Below are positions 1-8,636 of a DNA stretch of 64,000 bases, piece by piece. The notes beneath the pieces are model-generated. The model saw only the letters and a list, made by a program, of their open reading frames with translations. It was not told the DNA's origin and searched no databases. The position numbers were made by a program, and so were the translations under genes. Within the stretch, counting starts at the first letter, position 1, and each line of letters starts with the position of its first letter. The DNA is from Sphingopyxis italica (GTDB lineage Bacteria > Pseudomonadota > Alphaproteobacteria > Sphingomonadales > Sphingomonadaceae): NCBI RefSeq assembly GCF_011926545.1, contig NZ_JAATIT010000003.1, positions 248,001 to 312,000 of the forward strand. Reading direction: 5' to 3'.

Positions 1-868
1 CGTTGACGACGCCGCGATTGCGCAAAAATTCGCCGAACTTCGCATAATCGCGCGCGGTCGCGTGCATGATCGACCCACCGATCATCGTGCCCTTCGCGTC
101 GAACTCGGGGGTCAGGCTGGCCATGCCGAGCGGCTCGATCAGCCGTCCGCCGATGAAGTCGCGCACCGCATCGCGCCGCGCCTCGGGATTCGGCGACGGC
201 GTCAGCGTGTCGGCGACGATGTCCGACAGGATGACGCTGGTCGCCGAGCTATAGTTGAAGACCTCGTCCGGCTGTGCCGCCGCGGGCTTGGCCTCGGCGA
301 ATCCCGCCATGTCCCCCGCCCCGTCGCCGAACAACATCGCGACCGTATCGCCCTGCCAGATCGGATCGCCATTTTCGACATGTTCGAGCCCCGAGGACAT
401 GTGCAGCAGATTGCGCAGCGTGATCGCGCCGCGCGGATCGCCGCTGCGCTGCCACGCCGCCACGGGGGCCGGCCCGTCGAGCGACAATTGTCCGTCGGCG
501 ACGAGGAAGCCGGTGAGCACCGCGGTGATGCTTTTCGCCATAGACCAGCTGATCAGCTTGGTATCGGGGCCGAAACCCGCGCCATAGCGTTCGTAAATCA
601 GCTCGCCGTCGCGTAGCATGAGCAGCGCGCGCGTCTGCCCGACATCGTCGGCGTCGGTGAACAGCGCGTCGGCGCGCGTCCTGATCGCGGCGGGCAAGGC
701 GGGCAGCGCGCGCGGCGTCGCGGCCACCTCGACGTCGTCGAGCGACGCCCCGAACTTCGGCGCCGGCGACGCGGGCGCCATCATCCCCTGCCCCGCCGCT
801 TGAGTCAGCGTCCACGCCCCCAGCATCGCGAGGGCGGCACTTGCCAGAAGCCGTTTTTTCGTGATCAT
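1..868 (-). CDS. Serine hydrolase, beta-lactamase (class C) fold, 3' end cut by the window
   Basis: Exported serine hydrolase of the beta-lactamase/6-aminohexanoate-dimer-hydrolase superfamily. I translated the reverse strand from the ATG at 868: 289 codons run without a stop to the window edge, so the C-terminus is missing. Residues 1-25 form a signal peptide (MITKKRLLASAALAML, then small residues). The nucleophile motif SxxK is S109-M-A-K112, and a Y206-S-S motif matches the second (YxN/YxS) box. Phrases such as LLHMSSGLEH and EPLGM are typical of the family. Substrate unknown. The start codon interlocks with that of the divergent gene, so there is no separate promoter region. I see no good ribosome binding site, but the signal peptide supports this start. 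Confidence 0.85.
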   Translation of the reverse strand, partial: MITKKRLLASAALAMLGAWTLTQAAGQGMMAPASPAPKFGASLDDVEVAATPRALPALPAAIRTRADALFTDADDVGQTRALLMLRDGELIYERYGAGFGPDTKLISWSMAKSITAVLTGFLVADGQLSLDGPAPVAAWQRSGDPRGAITLRNLLHMSSGLEHVENGDPIWQGDTVAMLFGDGAGDMAGFAEAKPAAAQPDEVFNYSSATSVILSDIVADTLTPSPNPEARRDAVRDFIGGRLIEPLGMASLTPEFDAKGTMIGGSIMHATARDYAKFGEFLRNRGVVN

Positions 869-1298
869 GGACCAAGTGAATAACATCAATCCGACCGGCG
901 CTTCAACGGGCGAGACGCCGCCAGCCGTCCCCTCGTCCGCCGCGCCACCGGCGGATGCGACGCCATCGCGGAAGAAGCCGGGCCGCCGGGGCGGCTGCCT
1001 GCCGTGGGCGATCATCGCCGCAGTGCTGATCGCCATCTTCGCGATCTGGAAATTCCCGTCGTTCAAGGCACAGGCCGAACTGGGGTCCGCCTATGCCGCA
1101 CGCGTCGGCTGTTCGTGCCGCTATGTCCAGGGCCGTAGTCTCGAAAGCTGTCAGAGCGATTTCGAGCCCGGGATGGAGATGGTGTCGCTGAGCGAAGATT
1201 CGGCGATGAAGACGGTCACCGGCAGCGTCCCGCTGCTCGCGTCGCGCAGCGCGCGCTACGCCGGTGCGAGCGGTTGCCTGATGCAGCCGGATAATTAG
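867..1298 (+). CDS. Small single-pass membrane protein, unknown function
   Basis: I do not recognise a family. The 143-residue product has a Pro/Ala/Ser-rich N-terminus, a basic patch (RKKPGRRGG), one membrane helix around residues 46-62 (LPWAIIAAVLIAIFAIWKF) and an outward C-terminal domain with four cysteines (CSC, ESCQ, GCL), which would fit disulphides in the periplasm. A GTG at 861 adds two residues and a GTG at 876 would shorten it. The ATG at 867 overlaps the start of the divergent serine hydrolase. The head-to-head arrangement may mean a shared role, but that is inference. Confidence 0.7.
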   Translation: MDQVNNINPTGASTGETPPAVPSSAAPPADATPSRKKPGRRGGCLPWAIIAAVLIAIFAIWKFPSFKAQAELGSAYAARVGCSCRYVQGRSLESCQSDFEPGMEMVSLSEDSAMKTVTGSVPLLASRSARYAGASGCLMQPDN

Positions 1299-1307
1299 AG
1301 TCCCGCT

Positions 1308-2090
1308 CTACTCCTTCTCGTCCACCGGCACGATCGCCGACCAGTGTCGGCGGCGCCACTCGCCCGGCGACATGCCGATCTTGCTCCGGAAGAGCGCGCA
1401 CAGATGCGCATGGCTCGAAAATCCGGTGGCAAAGGCGATTTCGGCGATCGACAGCGGGCGGTTCATCAGGAACCAGCAGGCGCGGCGCAGCCGCTGACGC
1501 AGCACATATTGCGCGGGCGTGCGCCCGGTCGCGCGGGCGAAATGGACGATCAGGCTGTTTACCGACATGCCCGCCTCGGCCGCCATATCTTCGACGGTCA
1601 GCGGCGTTTCGAGTCGCGCCTGAATGAAGGTCATCAAGTCGTTGATTCGCCGGGTCAGGGCGAGGGATTCGGCTCGCCCGACCATATGATCGAGCGTCCT
1701 CGCGAGGATCGCGATCAGCGGATCGGCGGCCGAGGCGTCGCCCGCCGCGACCGCCCGAACGAGCGCCGCGAGCGCGAGATCGTGGTGCGCCGCAAGCGCG
1801 CGCGTGTCGAGCGCGATCGACAGCAGCGGCACCGGAATCTCGACCTCGCTATAGCGGACCGCGCCCCCCTTCGCAGCGGCGCGATAGACAAGCCCCGCGG
1901 GCACCAGCCACATCTCGCCCGGCAGCGGATCGCCGAGCGAAGTCCGCATGTCCCCCAGCCAGGTTTCGAGCCAGTGATAGCCGCCCGCCTCGTAAAGGAT
2001 CAGCGCATGGACATCGCGTTGGATCGTCCAGTTCGAAGGGCCATCGATCCGGTCAGTGATCGAGGCGACCCTGAGTCCTCCCACTTCCAT
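1308..2090 (-). CDS. AraC-family transcriptional regulator
   Basis: 260 residues. The N-terminal half looks like a cupin-type ligand domain of the AraC cupin-6 kind (WLVPAGLVYRA, SIALDTRALAAHH). The C-terminal ~100 residues carry two helix-turn-helix units, including VEDMAAEAGMSVNSLIVHF and the signature SIAEIAFATGFSSHAHLCALF followed by GMSPGEWRRR. It is expected to act as a cytoplasmic activator or repressor of a nearby or divergent gene, but no obvious target operon is divergent: the next gene upstream is on the same strand, 226 bp away. The ATG at 2090 is the only good start. Confidence 0.85.
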   Translation of the reverse strand: MEVGGLRVASITDRIDGPSNWTIQRDVHALILYEAGGYHWLETWLGDMRTSLGDPLPGEMWLVPAGLVYRAAAKGGAVRYSEVEIPVPLLSIALDTRALAAHHDLALAALVRAVAAGDASAADPLIAILARTLDHMVGRAESLALTRRINDLMTFIQARLETPLTVEDMAAEAGMSVNSLIVHFARATGRTPAQYVLRQRLRRACWFLMNRPLSIAEIAFATGFSSHAHLCALFRSKIGMSPGEWRRRHWSAIVPVDEKE

Positions 2091-2215
2091 GCCCGAAGTA
2101 TGGCAAGAATGGGAGAATGTGAAAGCCTGCTATATTCCCCAATAATATGGTTAAATCGCCCCATCCAAATTCCTCGGCCCCAATCGCAGCCGAGACAAAT
2201 ATAGTGCGGGCAAGA

Positions 2216-2293
2216 CTATAGACGCGTGCCCCAAAACACGCGGACACAGACCCCCCCGAAGGCGGACGGCGCGATCGCCGTCCGCCACTTTTT
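2216..2293 (+). ncRNA. Candidate small RNA with its own intrinsic terminator
   Basis: The 226-bp gap between two minus-strand genes holds a plus-strand transcription-unit-like layout. GAGACA (2192-2197) and CTATAG (2216-2221) lie 18 bp apart as possible -35/-10 boxes. They are followed by a CGCGTG/CACGCG hairpin (2223-2242), a run of seven C (2251-2257), and a 10-bp GC-rich stem ending in TTTTT. No open reading frame of note lies inside. The C-run in a single-stranded stretch resembles anti-Shine-Dalgarno loops of other alphaproteobacterial sRNAs. The likely transcript is about 65 nt. This is prediction only. Confidence 0.35.
2261..2293 (+). terminator. Rho-independent terminator (plus direction)
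   Basis: Perfect inverted repeat GGCGGACGGC (2261-2270) and GCCGTCCGCC (2277-2286) with a 6-nt loop, followed by ACTTTTT. The T-run lies on the plus side only, so it reads as a plus-strand terminator although both flanking protein genes are on the minus strand. The stem may also end transcripts of the alpha/beta hydrolase, whose stop is at 2317-2319. Confidence 0.6.
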
Positions 2294-2316
2294 CACGATC
2301 AATAGAAGCGGTTACC

Positions 2317-3240
2317 TCAACCTTGGACGAGGAAGGCATCCATCGCGCGATTGACCGCGTCGGGCGCATCCCAGGGTACGAAATGACCGCAATCCGGAAC
2401 CTGGACGATCGTCACATCGGGAACCAGATCCTCCATGCCGTCGAGGTTGCACGGCGGCAGCGCGACATCGTCGAGCGCCCAGATCACCAGCGTCGGGATG
2501 GCGAGTTTCGGAAAGGGAATCGCGGGCGGCTCGGTATAGGGCTCGTCCATCGCGGGCACGTCGATCGTCGAACCGCGATACCAGTTGATCATCGCGCGGC
2601 AGGCGTCGCGATCCTCCCAGTCCTTCAGCAACCGGCCGATCTCGTCGGCGGGCTGCAACCCGCCGCTCGGCACGCGCCCGGCAAAGGCGTGGGCGAGAAT
2701 GCCGGCAATGCCATGTTCCTCGATGATCGCATCGCTCGCGGGATCGCGGAAGGTGCGGATATACTGGCTTGCCGCGCGCTGATCCTCGTTGGTCGCGAGC
2801 AGCCGCTGGAAGATGCCGGGATGCGGCGCGTTGGCGATCACCGCGCGGGTGACGCGGCCGGCCCATGCGGGATGCAGCCCGCCCGGCTGGCCGCCGAGCG
2901 CGACGCCCCACGCGATCGCCCCGCCCCAGTCGTGCCCGACGATCGTGAATTCACCGGCGCCCAGCGCGTCGGCGAGCGCGAAGATGTCGGCGATCAGCTT
3001 GTCGGGGGTGTAAGACTCGACATCCTGCGGCTTCGACGACCCGCGATAGCCGCGCTGATCGGGAGCGATGCAGCGGAAGCGGTCCGCGAAATGCGGCAGT
3101 TGATGACGCCACGTGCGGTGCGATTCGGGGAAGCCGTGGAGGAAGATCAGCACGGGGGCATCTTTGGGGCCCATGTCGACGACGTCGAGTTCGACCCCGG
3201 TCGAAAGCTTGACGCGCTGCTGTTCGAAATCGCCGATCAT
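2317..3240 (-). CDS. Alpha/beta hydrolase, epoxide-hydrolase-like
   Basis: 307 residues when started at the ATG at 3240, which has a GAGGGAG ribosome binding site; an upstream in-frame extension lacks family character. The sequence shows the oxyanion motif HGFPES (35-40), the nucleophile elbow GHDWGG with Asp104 in the catalytic position, an acid near DDVALPP, and the catalytic His in PDCGHFVPWDAP. An Asp nucleophile with HGFP is the pattern of soluble epoxide hydrolases and haloacid/haloalkane dehalogenases, so hydrolysis of an epoxide or related substrate is likely. A perfect inverted repeat just upstream may be an operator. Confidence 0.85.
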   Translation of the reverse strand: MIGDFEQQRVKLSTGVELDVVDMGPKDAPVLIFLHGFPESHRTWRHQLPHFADRFRCIAPDQRGYRGSSKPQDVESYTPDKLIADIFALADALGAGEFTIVGHDWGGAIAWGVALGGQPGGLHPAWAGRVTRAVIANAPHPGIFQRLLATNEDQRAASQYIRTFRDPASDAIIEEHGIAGILAHAFAGRVPSGGLQPADEIGRLLKDWEDRDACRAMINWYRGSTIDVPAMDEPYTEPPAIPFPKLAIPTLVIWALDDVALPPCNLDGMEDLVPDVTIVQVPDCGHFVPWDAPDAVNRAMDAFLVQG

Positions 3241-3261
3241 CGAATTGCTCCCTCGGGCTTC

Positions 3262-3284
3262 ATTGGTTTCTTTTCGAAACCAAT
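3262..3284 (-). promoter_or_regulatory. Inverted repeat upstream of the alpha/beta hydrolase
   Basis: Perfect 9-bp arms ATTGGTTTC (3262-3270) and GAAACCAAT (3276-3284) with a 5-bp spacer, 22 bp upstream of the hydrolase start. The size and symmetry fit a dimeric regulator operator, or a leader hairpin. The regulator is unknown. Confidence 0.4.
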
Positions 3285-3466
3285 CTGGCGGGGATTGGCC
3301 GGGCTGGCAAGTGGACACCGCCCCGGCGCATCATAAGCGAGGTCAAGACAGAGAGAAACTTCTGCTTGGGGGTGGGGAGCGGACATAGGTCCCCTAAGGG
3401 AACTCAAATAGACCGCAACCGCTCGGGGCGACGGCCGCAACCGGTGTTTGCGGTCATCCTCATGTT

Positions 3467-3549
3467 CCGTTCGTGTCGAGCGAAGTCGAGACACCCATCG
3501 ACGTAGCGCCTTGCCCGATGGGCATCTCGACTTCGCTCGATGCGAACGG
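3467..3549. repeat. Palindromic intergenic repeat, copy 1 (83 bp)
   Basis: Long imperfect palindrome with arms TCGAGCGAAGTCGAGA and TCTCGACTTCGCTCGA. The reverse complement of 55948-56030 matches it at 81 of 83 positions. It fills the middle of the 351-bp gap 3241-3591. Besides this and the inverted repeat at 3262 I see nothing else in that gap. Confidence 0.85.
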
Positions 3550-3591
3550 ATTCAGGAACGGCTATGGCCGCTTCCGGCCCACACGCCGCCT

Positions 3592-4476
3592 TCAGGGATA
3601 GCTTACCGTCTTCGGCACTTCGGGGATCGGGATGAATTCCTCACTGTCACCGGGAACCAGCGGGAATTTGCGTTCCTTCCACTCCGCCTTCGCCTCGTTG
3701 ATGCGGTCGCGCGACGAGCTGACGAAATTCCACCACACATGGCGCGGCGTCGTGAACGCCTCGCCGCCGAGCAACATCACGCGCGCGTCGGTTTCGGCGC
3801 GCAGCGTCATCGCCTGCCCGGGCTTCAATATATAGAGGCTGTAACGATCGAGCGCCTCGCCATCGAGGCTCGCGTCGCCCAGTGCGACGAGCACCGCGCG
3901 CTCGTCGGCCTCGGCGTCGATCGGGATCGTCGCGCCGGCGTTCATCAATATATCGGCATAGATCGTCGCGGCATGCTGGGTGATCGGCGAGGTCGCGTCC
4001 CACAGGCTGCCCATGATGACGCGCGCCGACACGCCATTATCCTCGACCAGCGGCAGATCGTCCTTCGCGACATGTTCGAACGCGGCGTCGATCTCTTCCT
4101 TGCCGTCGGGCAAAGCGAGCCAGGTCTGCATTCCCGAGATGCCCGATCCGGTCGCACGCTCGGCGGCGGGGGTGCGCTCCGAATGGACGATGCCGCTGCC
4201 CGCGGTCATCAAATTGCACGCGCCGGGGCGGATCGTCGCGAAGGTGCCAAGGCTGTCGCGATGGTCGATCGCGCCCTCGAACAAATAGGTCAGGGTCGAC
4301 AGGTTTATATGCGGATGCGGGCGCACGTCCATGCCGCGGCCGATGTCGAAATGCGCGGGGCCGAACTGGTCGACGAAAATGAAGGGGCCAACCATCGTCC
4401 GCGCCTTGTTCGGCAAGGTGCGGCGCACTTCGAAGGCGCCGAGATCGTGGGTCGAGGGGGTGATGATGTCGAACAT
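3592..4476 (-). CDS. Pirin family protein
   Basis: 294-residue cupin-superfamily protein of the pirin type. The N-terminal cupin carries the typical segment PHPHINLSTLTYLFEG with metal-binding histidines and the downstream HSE (GIVHSE). The second cupin domain contains LLGGEAF. The start is the ATG at 4476, whose A is shared with the TGA stop of the upstream cupin gene; an AAAGG site precedes it. Bacterial pirins act as quercetinase-like dioxygenases or redox-sensing co-regulators. Coupled to a small cupin and bolA, so a redox or iron-linked role is possible. Confidence 0.85.
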   Translation of the reverse strand: MFDIITPSTHDLGAFEVRRTLPNKARTMVGPFIFVDQFGPAHFDIGRGMDVRPHPHINLSTLTYLFEGAIDHRDSLGTFATIRPGACNLMTAGSGIVHSERTPAAERATGSGISGMQTWLALPDGKEEIDAAFEHVAKDDLPLVEDNGVSARVIMGSLWDATSPITQHAATIYADILMNAGATIPIDAEADERAVLVALGDASLDGEALDRYSLYILKPGQAMTLRAETDARVMLLGGEAFTTPRHVWWNFVSSSRDRINEAKAEWKERKFPLVPGDSEEFIPIPEVPKTVSYP

Positions 4477-4850
4477 CAAACGAGCCTTTCCAATGTTTTC
4501 TTTGTCTTTTCGGTTTCGACATTGCCGGTGTTGCGCGTCGAATTCGGTTCGAGCAGCAGCACCTGGCATTCGCCGTCCAGCGCCTCGGGGCAATGTTCGG
4601 TGCCGCGCGGGACGATGATGAACTCGCCGGGCTCGACGATCACGTCGCGGCCCTGAAACGCCATCTTCATCCGGCCGGCGACAACGAGGAACAATTCGTC
4701 CTCGTTGACATGATGGTGCCAGTCGAACTTGCCGGCGAACTTCACCAGCTTGACCTGGAAATCGTTGATGTCGCCCGCGACGCGCGGGTTCCAGTGATCG
4801 TGGAAGGTCGCGAAGGCTTCGGCGAGGTTGACCTTGTCCGGCATCGTCAT
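4476..4850 (-). CDS. Small cupin domain protein
   Basis: 124 residues forming a single cupin barrel. Motif 1 is around WHHHVNEDELFLVVAG (two or three His and a Glu as metal ligands) and motif 2 around PGEFIIVPRGTEHCP. The ATG at 4850 overlaps the bolA stop as ATGA, which decides the start over the ATG at 4844. The stop overlaps the pirin start. Likely a metal-dependent small-molecule enzyme or binding protein; substrate unknown. Confidence 0.85.
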   Translation of the reverse strand: MTMPDKVNLAEAFATFHDHWNPRVAGDINDFQVKLVKFAGKFDWHHHVNEDELFLVVAGRMKMAFQGRDVIVEPGEFIIVPRGTEHCPEALDGECQVLLLEPNSTRNTGNVETEKTKKTLERLV

Positions 4851-5137
4851 TCGCCCGGCGCGGTCGCGCGGATCGCGAGCGCGTGGACGCGCTGGCCGGG
4901 CAGATCGCCGAGCGCCTTGTTCACTACTCGCTGGCGCGCGACGCGGTTCATTCCGGCGAAGCCTGCCCATTCTATGGCCAGGCTGAAATGCGACTCGCCG
5001 CTGCCGTCGTCGCCCATATGGCCGTGATGGCTCGCGCTGTCGTTGCTCAGGGTGAAATTCGCGTCGGGAAAGGCTGCGGCGAGCAGGCTTTCCATCTCTT
5101 GCTGCACGGGGCCTTTGTTGCTCATGGGGTTGACCAT
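4847..5137 (-). CDS. BolA family protein
   Basis: 96 residues (92 if the ATG at 5125 is used). It has the BolA/IbaG fold pattern: an N-terminal helix with LLAAAFPDANFTLSNDS, the loop SHHGHMGDDGSGESHF with conserved His, then the RVVNKALGDL helix and HALAI strand. BolA proteins pair with monothiol glutaredoxins and [2Fe-2S] clusters in iron and stress control. First gene of a three-gene coupled operon with cupin and pirin. Divergent from the J-domain gene, an order I associate with alphaproteobacterial bolA-dnaJ-cobS-cobT regions. Confidence 0.88.
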   Translation of the reverse strand: MVNPMSNKGPVQQEMESLLAAAFPDANFTLSNDSASHHGHMGDDGSGESHFSLAIEWAGFAGMNRVARQRVVNKALGDLPGQRVHALAIRATAPGE

Positions 5138-5205
5138 AAGCTCTCCATCGCCAAATTATAAGGCCCCCCAAAGATCAATCACACGCTCGATTCCGAAAGC
5201 CCGTT

Positions 5206-5799
5206 TTGCCGTCTTCCGCCCGTCCCGCCCGATTCCACGGCCGCGTCCCGCGCGAGGAACGCTGCGCCGCACCCGGCTGCCGCGAGCCCGGCGAGTTTCG
5301 CGCCCCCGTTTCCTCCCATCGCTCGCCCGACGGGCCGCCGCCTTATCGCTGGCTGTGCCTCGATCATGTGCGCGAATTCAACGCGGGCTATAATTTCTTC
5401 GAAGGGATGAGCGCCGACCAGATCATGGCGGCGCAGTCGCCCACCGGCGGCTGGGAAACCGAAAGCCGCGCCTTCCGCGCCGCGGGCAGCGCCGACCTGC
5501 CGCCGCGCTGGGCCGATTTCAAGGATCCGATCGACGCACTCGGCGCGCGCTTCCGGCAGCGGATGGACGAAGCGCGGCGCGAGGCGGCCAATCCCCGCCT
5601 GTCGCGCGAGGAACATGATGCGATGCAGTTGCTCGGCCTTTCCGCCGGCGCCGATCGCGCGGCGCTGCGCCGCCGCTACAGCGAACTGGTCCGCAAATAT
5701 CATCCCGACCGCAATGGCGGCGATCGCAGTTTCGAAACGCGGCTGGGTGCGGTAGTCGAGGCCTATCAGTTGTTGAGAAAGAGCAAGGCGTTCGCATAA
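5206..5799 (+). CDS. J-domain (DnaJ-like) protein
   Basis: 197 residues. The C-terminal ~60 residues are a J domain (AMQLLGLSAGADRAALRRR, HPD in KYHPDRNGG, then VVEAYQLL), so it should stimulate a DnaK-type chaperone. The N-terminal part has CAAPGCREPGEFRAP and WLCLDHV, with three Cys and a His that could bind zinc. The only start candidate in frame near the conserved region is TTG at 5206; I see no ATG or GTG upstream, so the start is uncertain. It lies between bolA and the NTF2-like and cobS genes. Confidence 0.85.
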   Translation: MPSSARPARFHGRVPREERCAAPGCREPGEFRAPVSSHRSPDGPPPYRWLCLDHVREFNAGYNFFEGMSADQIMAAQSPTGGWETESRAFRAAGSADLPPRWADFKDPIDALGARFRQRMDEARREAANPRLSREEHDAMQLLGLSAGADRAALRRRYSELVRKYHPDRNGGDRSFETRLGAVVEAYQLLRKSKAFA

Positions 5800-5810
5800 G
5801 GAGAGGCACG

Positions 5811-6248
5811 ATGACCGACCTGGACGAAGCACGGATCGAGGTGGTGCGCCGCCATATGGCGCTCGAGATCACGCACGATTGGGACGGCGTCCTCGCGACC
5901 TTCGACCATCCGCGTTACGAGCTGATGGGCCCCGGCACGATCTTCGACGGCGAGGCGGCGGTGCGATCCTATTTCGCTACCTCGCGCGAGCCCTTTCCCG
6001 ATCAGGCGAACGAGGTGATCGCGATCGCCGCCGACGCCGCGACGAACACGGTGCTCGTCGAATTCTGGCTGACCGGCACGCACACCGGCCCGTTGAAGCT
6101 CGGACTCCGCACGATCGAGCCGACCGGCAAGACGTTCCGCATCCGCATGGCCGCAAGCTTCGAATTCGGCCCCGGCAGCGACAAGATCGTCTGCGAGCGT
6201 CCCTATTACGACCAGTCGGCGGTGATGAAGGCGCTCGGACTCTTCTGA
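5811..6248 (+). CDS. NTF2-like / SnoaL-like domain protein
   Basis: 145 residues, preceded by AAGGAGAGGC. The sequence has the cone-shaped NTF2 fold pattern: an N-terminal helix ([20 protein letters not shown]), a G-rich turn ([16 protein letters not shown]), and a beta sheet ending with [20 protein letters not shown]. Members are small isomerases, dehydratases, or ligand-binding proteins; no specific substrate can be inferred. It lies only 11 bp after the J-domain gene and is probably co-transcribed. Confidence 0.75.
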   Translation: MTDLDEARIEVVRRHMALEITHDWDGVLATFDHPRYELMGPGTIFDGEAAVRSYFATSREPFPDQANEVIAIAADAATNTVLVEFWLTGTHTGPLKLGLRTIEPTGKTFRIRMAASFEFGPGSDKIVCERPYYDQSAVMKALGLF

Positions 6249-6324
6249 AAAGGCGTTGCAAGGCGAAACGGACGGCGATACCGCGCTCGGACAGTCGGCG
6301 GGAATACGGCCGACTCCTCTTCCC

Positions 6325-6427
6325 CGTCACCCTGAACTTGTTTCAGGGTCCATGGCCCGACCTTTCCGCTGGCGCGCCGTCAAACGAGAGCCCGGGCCAT
6401 GGATGCTGAAACAAGTTCAGCATGACG
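6325..6427. repeat. REP-like palindromic repeat before cobS
   Basis: Inverted pair around CGTCACCCTGAACTTGTTTCAG and CTGAAACAAGTTCAGCATGACG, with inner GGGTCCATGG and CCATGG arms. This is a common type of sphingomonad intergenic repeat. It fills the gap 6249-6447 ahead of cobS. Confidence 0.8.
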
Positions 6428-6447
6428 AAAATGAATGGACGCCAACG

Positions 6448-7437
6448 ATGACCGATATTCCGAACAGCCTTCCCGATCACCACGGCTCGACGCTGCTTGC
6501 GGCGCCCGATGTCGAGGTCGATGCGCGCGAGCTGTTCGGGGTCGACATCGACATGAAGGTCCCGGCGTTCAGCGAGGCCGACGAGCGCGTTCCCGACCTC
6601 GATCCCGCCTATGTCTTCGACGGCGACACGACGCTCGCGATCCTCGCCGGCTTCAAATACAACCGCCGCGTGATGGTGCAGGGCTATCACGGCACCGGCA
6701 AGTCGACGCACATCGAACAGGTGGCCGCGCGGCTCAAATGGCCGTGCATCCGCGTCAACCTCGACGCGCATATCAGCCGTATCGACCTCGTCGGCCGCGA
6801 CGCGATCGTGCTGCGCGATGGCCAGCAGGTCACCGAATTTCGCGAAGGCCTGCTCCCCTGGGCGCTGCAGACGCCGACGGCATTGGTCTTCGACGAATAT
6901 GACGCGGGCCGCCCCGACGTGATGTTCGTGATCCAGCGCGTGCTCGAAACCGAGGGCAAGCTGACCCTGCTCGACCAGAACCGCGTGATCCGCCCGAACC
7001 CGCATTTCCGCCTCTTCTCGACCGCGAACACCGTCGGTCTTGGCGACACGAGCGGGCTTTATCACGGGACGCAGCAGATCAACCAGGGCCAGATGGACCG
7101 CTGGAACATCGTCGTCACGCTGAACTATCTCCCCGCCGCGACCGAGAGCGCGATCATTCTCGCCAAGGTGCCCGATACCGACGATACCACCGTCGCCAAT
7201 ATGGTGAAGGTCGCGGATTTGACGCGCCAAGGGTTCATCAATGGCGACATTTCGACCGTCATGTCGCCGCGCACGGTGATCAGCTGGGCGCAGAACACCG
7301 CGATCTTCGGGAATATCGGCTTCGCCTTCCGCCTGACCTTCCTCAACAAGTGCGACGAGGCCGAGCGGATGATCGTCGCCGAATATTATCAGCGCGTGTT
7401 CGGTGAAGACCTGCCCGAGAGCGTGATCGGCAAGTGA
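6448..7437 (+). CDS. cobS: CobS-like AAA+ ATPase, cobaltochelatase subunit
   Basis: 329 residues from the ATG at 6448; longer in-frame extensions read into the upstream repeat. It is an AAA+ ATPase with Walker [10 protein letters not shown] (79-87), Walker B LVFDEYD (146-152) and sensor-type FSTANT. CobS works with CobT and CobN to insert cobalt into hydrogenobyrinic acid diamide in aerobic cobalamin synthesis. cobT lies 2.7 kb downstream on the same strand; no cobN or other cob gene is in the window. The stop overlaps the next start as GTGA. Confidence 0.88.
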   Translation: MTDIPNSLPDHHGSTLLAAPDVEVDARELFGVDIDMKVPAFSEADERVPDLDPAYVFDGDTTLAILAGFKYNRRVMVQGYHGTGKSTHIEQVAARLKWPCIRVNLDAHISRIDLVGRDAIVLRDGQQVTEFREGLLPWALQTPTALVFDEYDAGRPDVMFVIQRVLETEGKLTLLDQNRVIRPNPHFRLFSTANTVGLGDTSGLYHGTQQINQGQMDRWNIVVTLNYLPAATESAIILAKVPDTDDTTVANMVKVADLTRQGFINGDISTVMSPRTVISWAQNTAIFGNIGFAFRLTFLNKCDEAERMIVAEYYQRVFGEDLPESVIGK

Positions 7438-8633
7438 GGCAGCTGCGCCACCTGGCGGTGGCGTCCTGCGCCGCACTGACGCTGTCGGGGTGCAGCATCG
7501 CGGCGGTCGATTATGGCGAGATCCGCCACGCCGACTATGTCGTCGACCCGCGCTGCACCCCGCAGCCGGGCGCGGTCGTCGACGGCGAAGCGCTGCCCTT
7601 TTTCTTTGCGACGAGCCGCCTGCCCGATTGCCGGGCCCCGGAAATCGAGCTACTGCATCACCGCGGCGACCGCATCCGCTATGGCCGCTTCAACGCGCCA
7701 CGCGACGTCGAGGTCGGCAAGAAGGAGAAATTCCTCACCCCCCTCGCCTTCCAGGCGCCGGCGGACTGGTGGCGCGCGCTGCAGGCCGAGACCGACCGCC
7801 GACAAGGACGCGTGCTGCTCTACGTCCATGGCTATCGCGAGAATTTCAACACGACGTCGAAGGACGCCGCGCAGATCGCGCGCATGACCGGTTTCGACGG
7901 TCCGATCATCGAATATAGCTGGCCGTCGCAGGGCAAGATTTTGAGCTATGTCGTCGATGAAACCAACATGTATCACGACGTCCGCAATTTCCGCGATTTC
8001 CTGAAATCGCTCGCCGAACAAGACTGGGTCAAGGAGATTGTCCTCGTCTCGCACTCGCTCGGCGCGCGGTTGGTCGTTCCCGCCGTCGCTTATGTCGACC
8101 GCACGTCGACCCGCGCCGACAGCAGCAACATTTCGAACATCATCCTCGCCTCCCCCGACATCGACCGCGAGACGTTCGAGCGCGATATCGAGGAAGAAGT
8201 GTTGTCCGCGCGGCGCGTCGCCAACAATCGCCGGATCACCGCCTATGTCTCGCGCGCCGACAAGGCGCTCGCCGCGTCGCGCGCGATCCACGGCTATCCG
8301 CGGCTCGGCTCCCCCTATTGCTTCAACCCGTTCAAGGCGGCCGAGTTGAAAGCCCAGGGACTACCCGAGCGCTGTTATCCGGCATCGCGCCCGGGTCTGA
8401 CCGTGATCGACACGACCGACGTGTCGCGCGGATCGACGGGGCACAGCAATTTCCTGCGCAGCGCGGTCGCTTGCCGCGATTTTATCGACGTCGTCGCGAA
8501 CAAGCGGACGCGGCCCGAGCGCGTCGCGACCCAATGGGCGCATGTCTTCCGGCTGCTGCCCGATCCGGCATTGCCCAAGGATGGCGACGATGCGACCTGC
8601 CACCGGACGCCCGAGGTCGAAGCGCCCGAATAG
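7434..8633 (+). CDS. Alpha/beta hydrolase lipoprotein (DUF900-like)
   Basis: 399 residues, starting at the GTG at 7434 that overlaps the cobS stop. The lipobox LTLSGC near residue 20 predicts a lipoprotein. The body resembles the DUF900 alpha/beta hydrolases: FFATSR at the N-terminus, [12 protein letters not shown], the long YSWPSQGK motif, and nucleophile elbow [11 protein letters not shown] late His in [11 protein letters not shown] could complete the triad. Substrate unknown; probably an envelope esterase or lipase. It sits between cobS and cobT but has no apparent role in cobalamin synthesis. Confidence 0.82.
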   Translation: MRQLRHLAVASCAALTLSGCSIAAVDYGEIRHADYVVDPRCTPQPGAVVDGEALPFFFATSRLPDCRAPEIELLHHRGDRIRYGRFNAPRDVEVGKKEKFLTPLAFQAPADWWRALQAETDRRQGRVLLYVHGYRENFNTTSKDAAQIARMTGFDGPIIEYSWPSQGKILSYVVDETNMYHDVRNFRDFLKSLAEQDWVKEIVLVSHSLGARLVVPAVAYVDRTSTRADSSNISNIILASPDIDRETFERDIEEEVLSARRVANNRRITAYVSRADKALAASRAIHGYPRLGSPYCFNPFKAAELKAQGLPERCYPASRPGLTVIDTTDVSRGSTGHSNFLRSAVACRDFIDVVANKRTRPERVATQWAHVFRLLPDPALPKDGDDATCHRTPEVEAPE

Positions 8634-8636
8634 CGA

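Noticed and set aside
249-875. 208-codon minus-strand frame overlapping the serine hydrolase
   Set aside because: A different frame from the serine hydrolase; Arg-rich and without motifs, whereas the neighbouring frame has signal peptide, SxxK and YxS.
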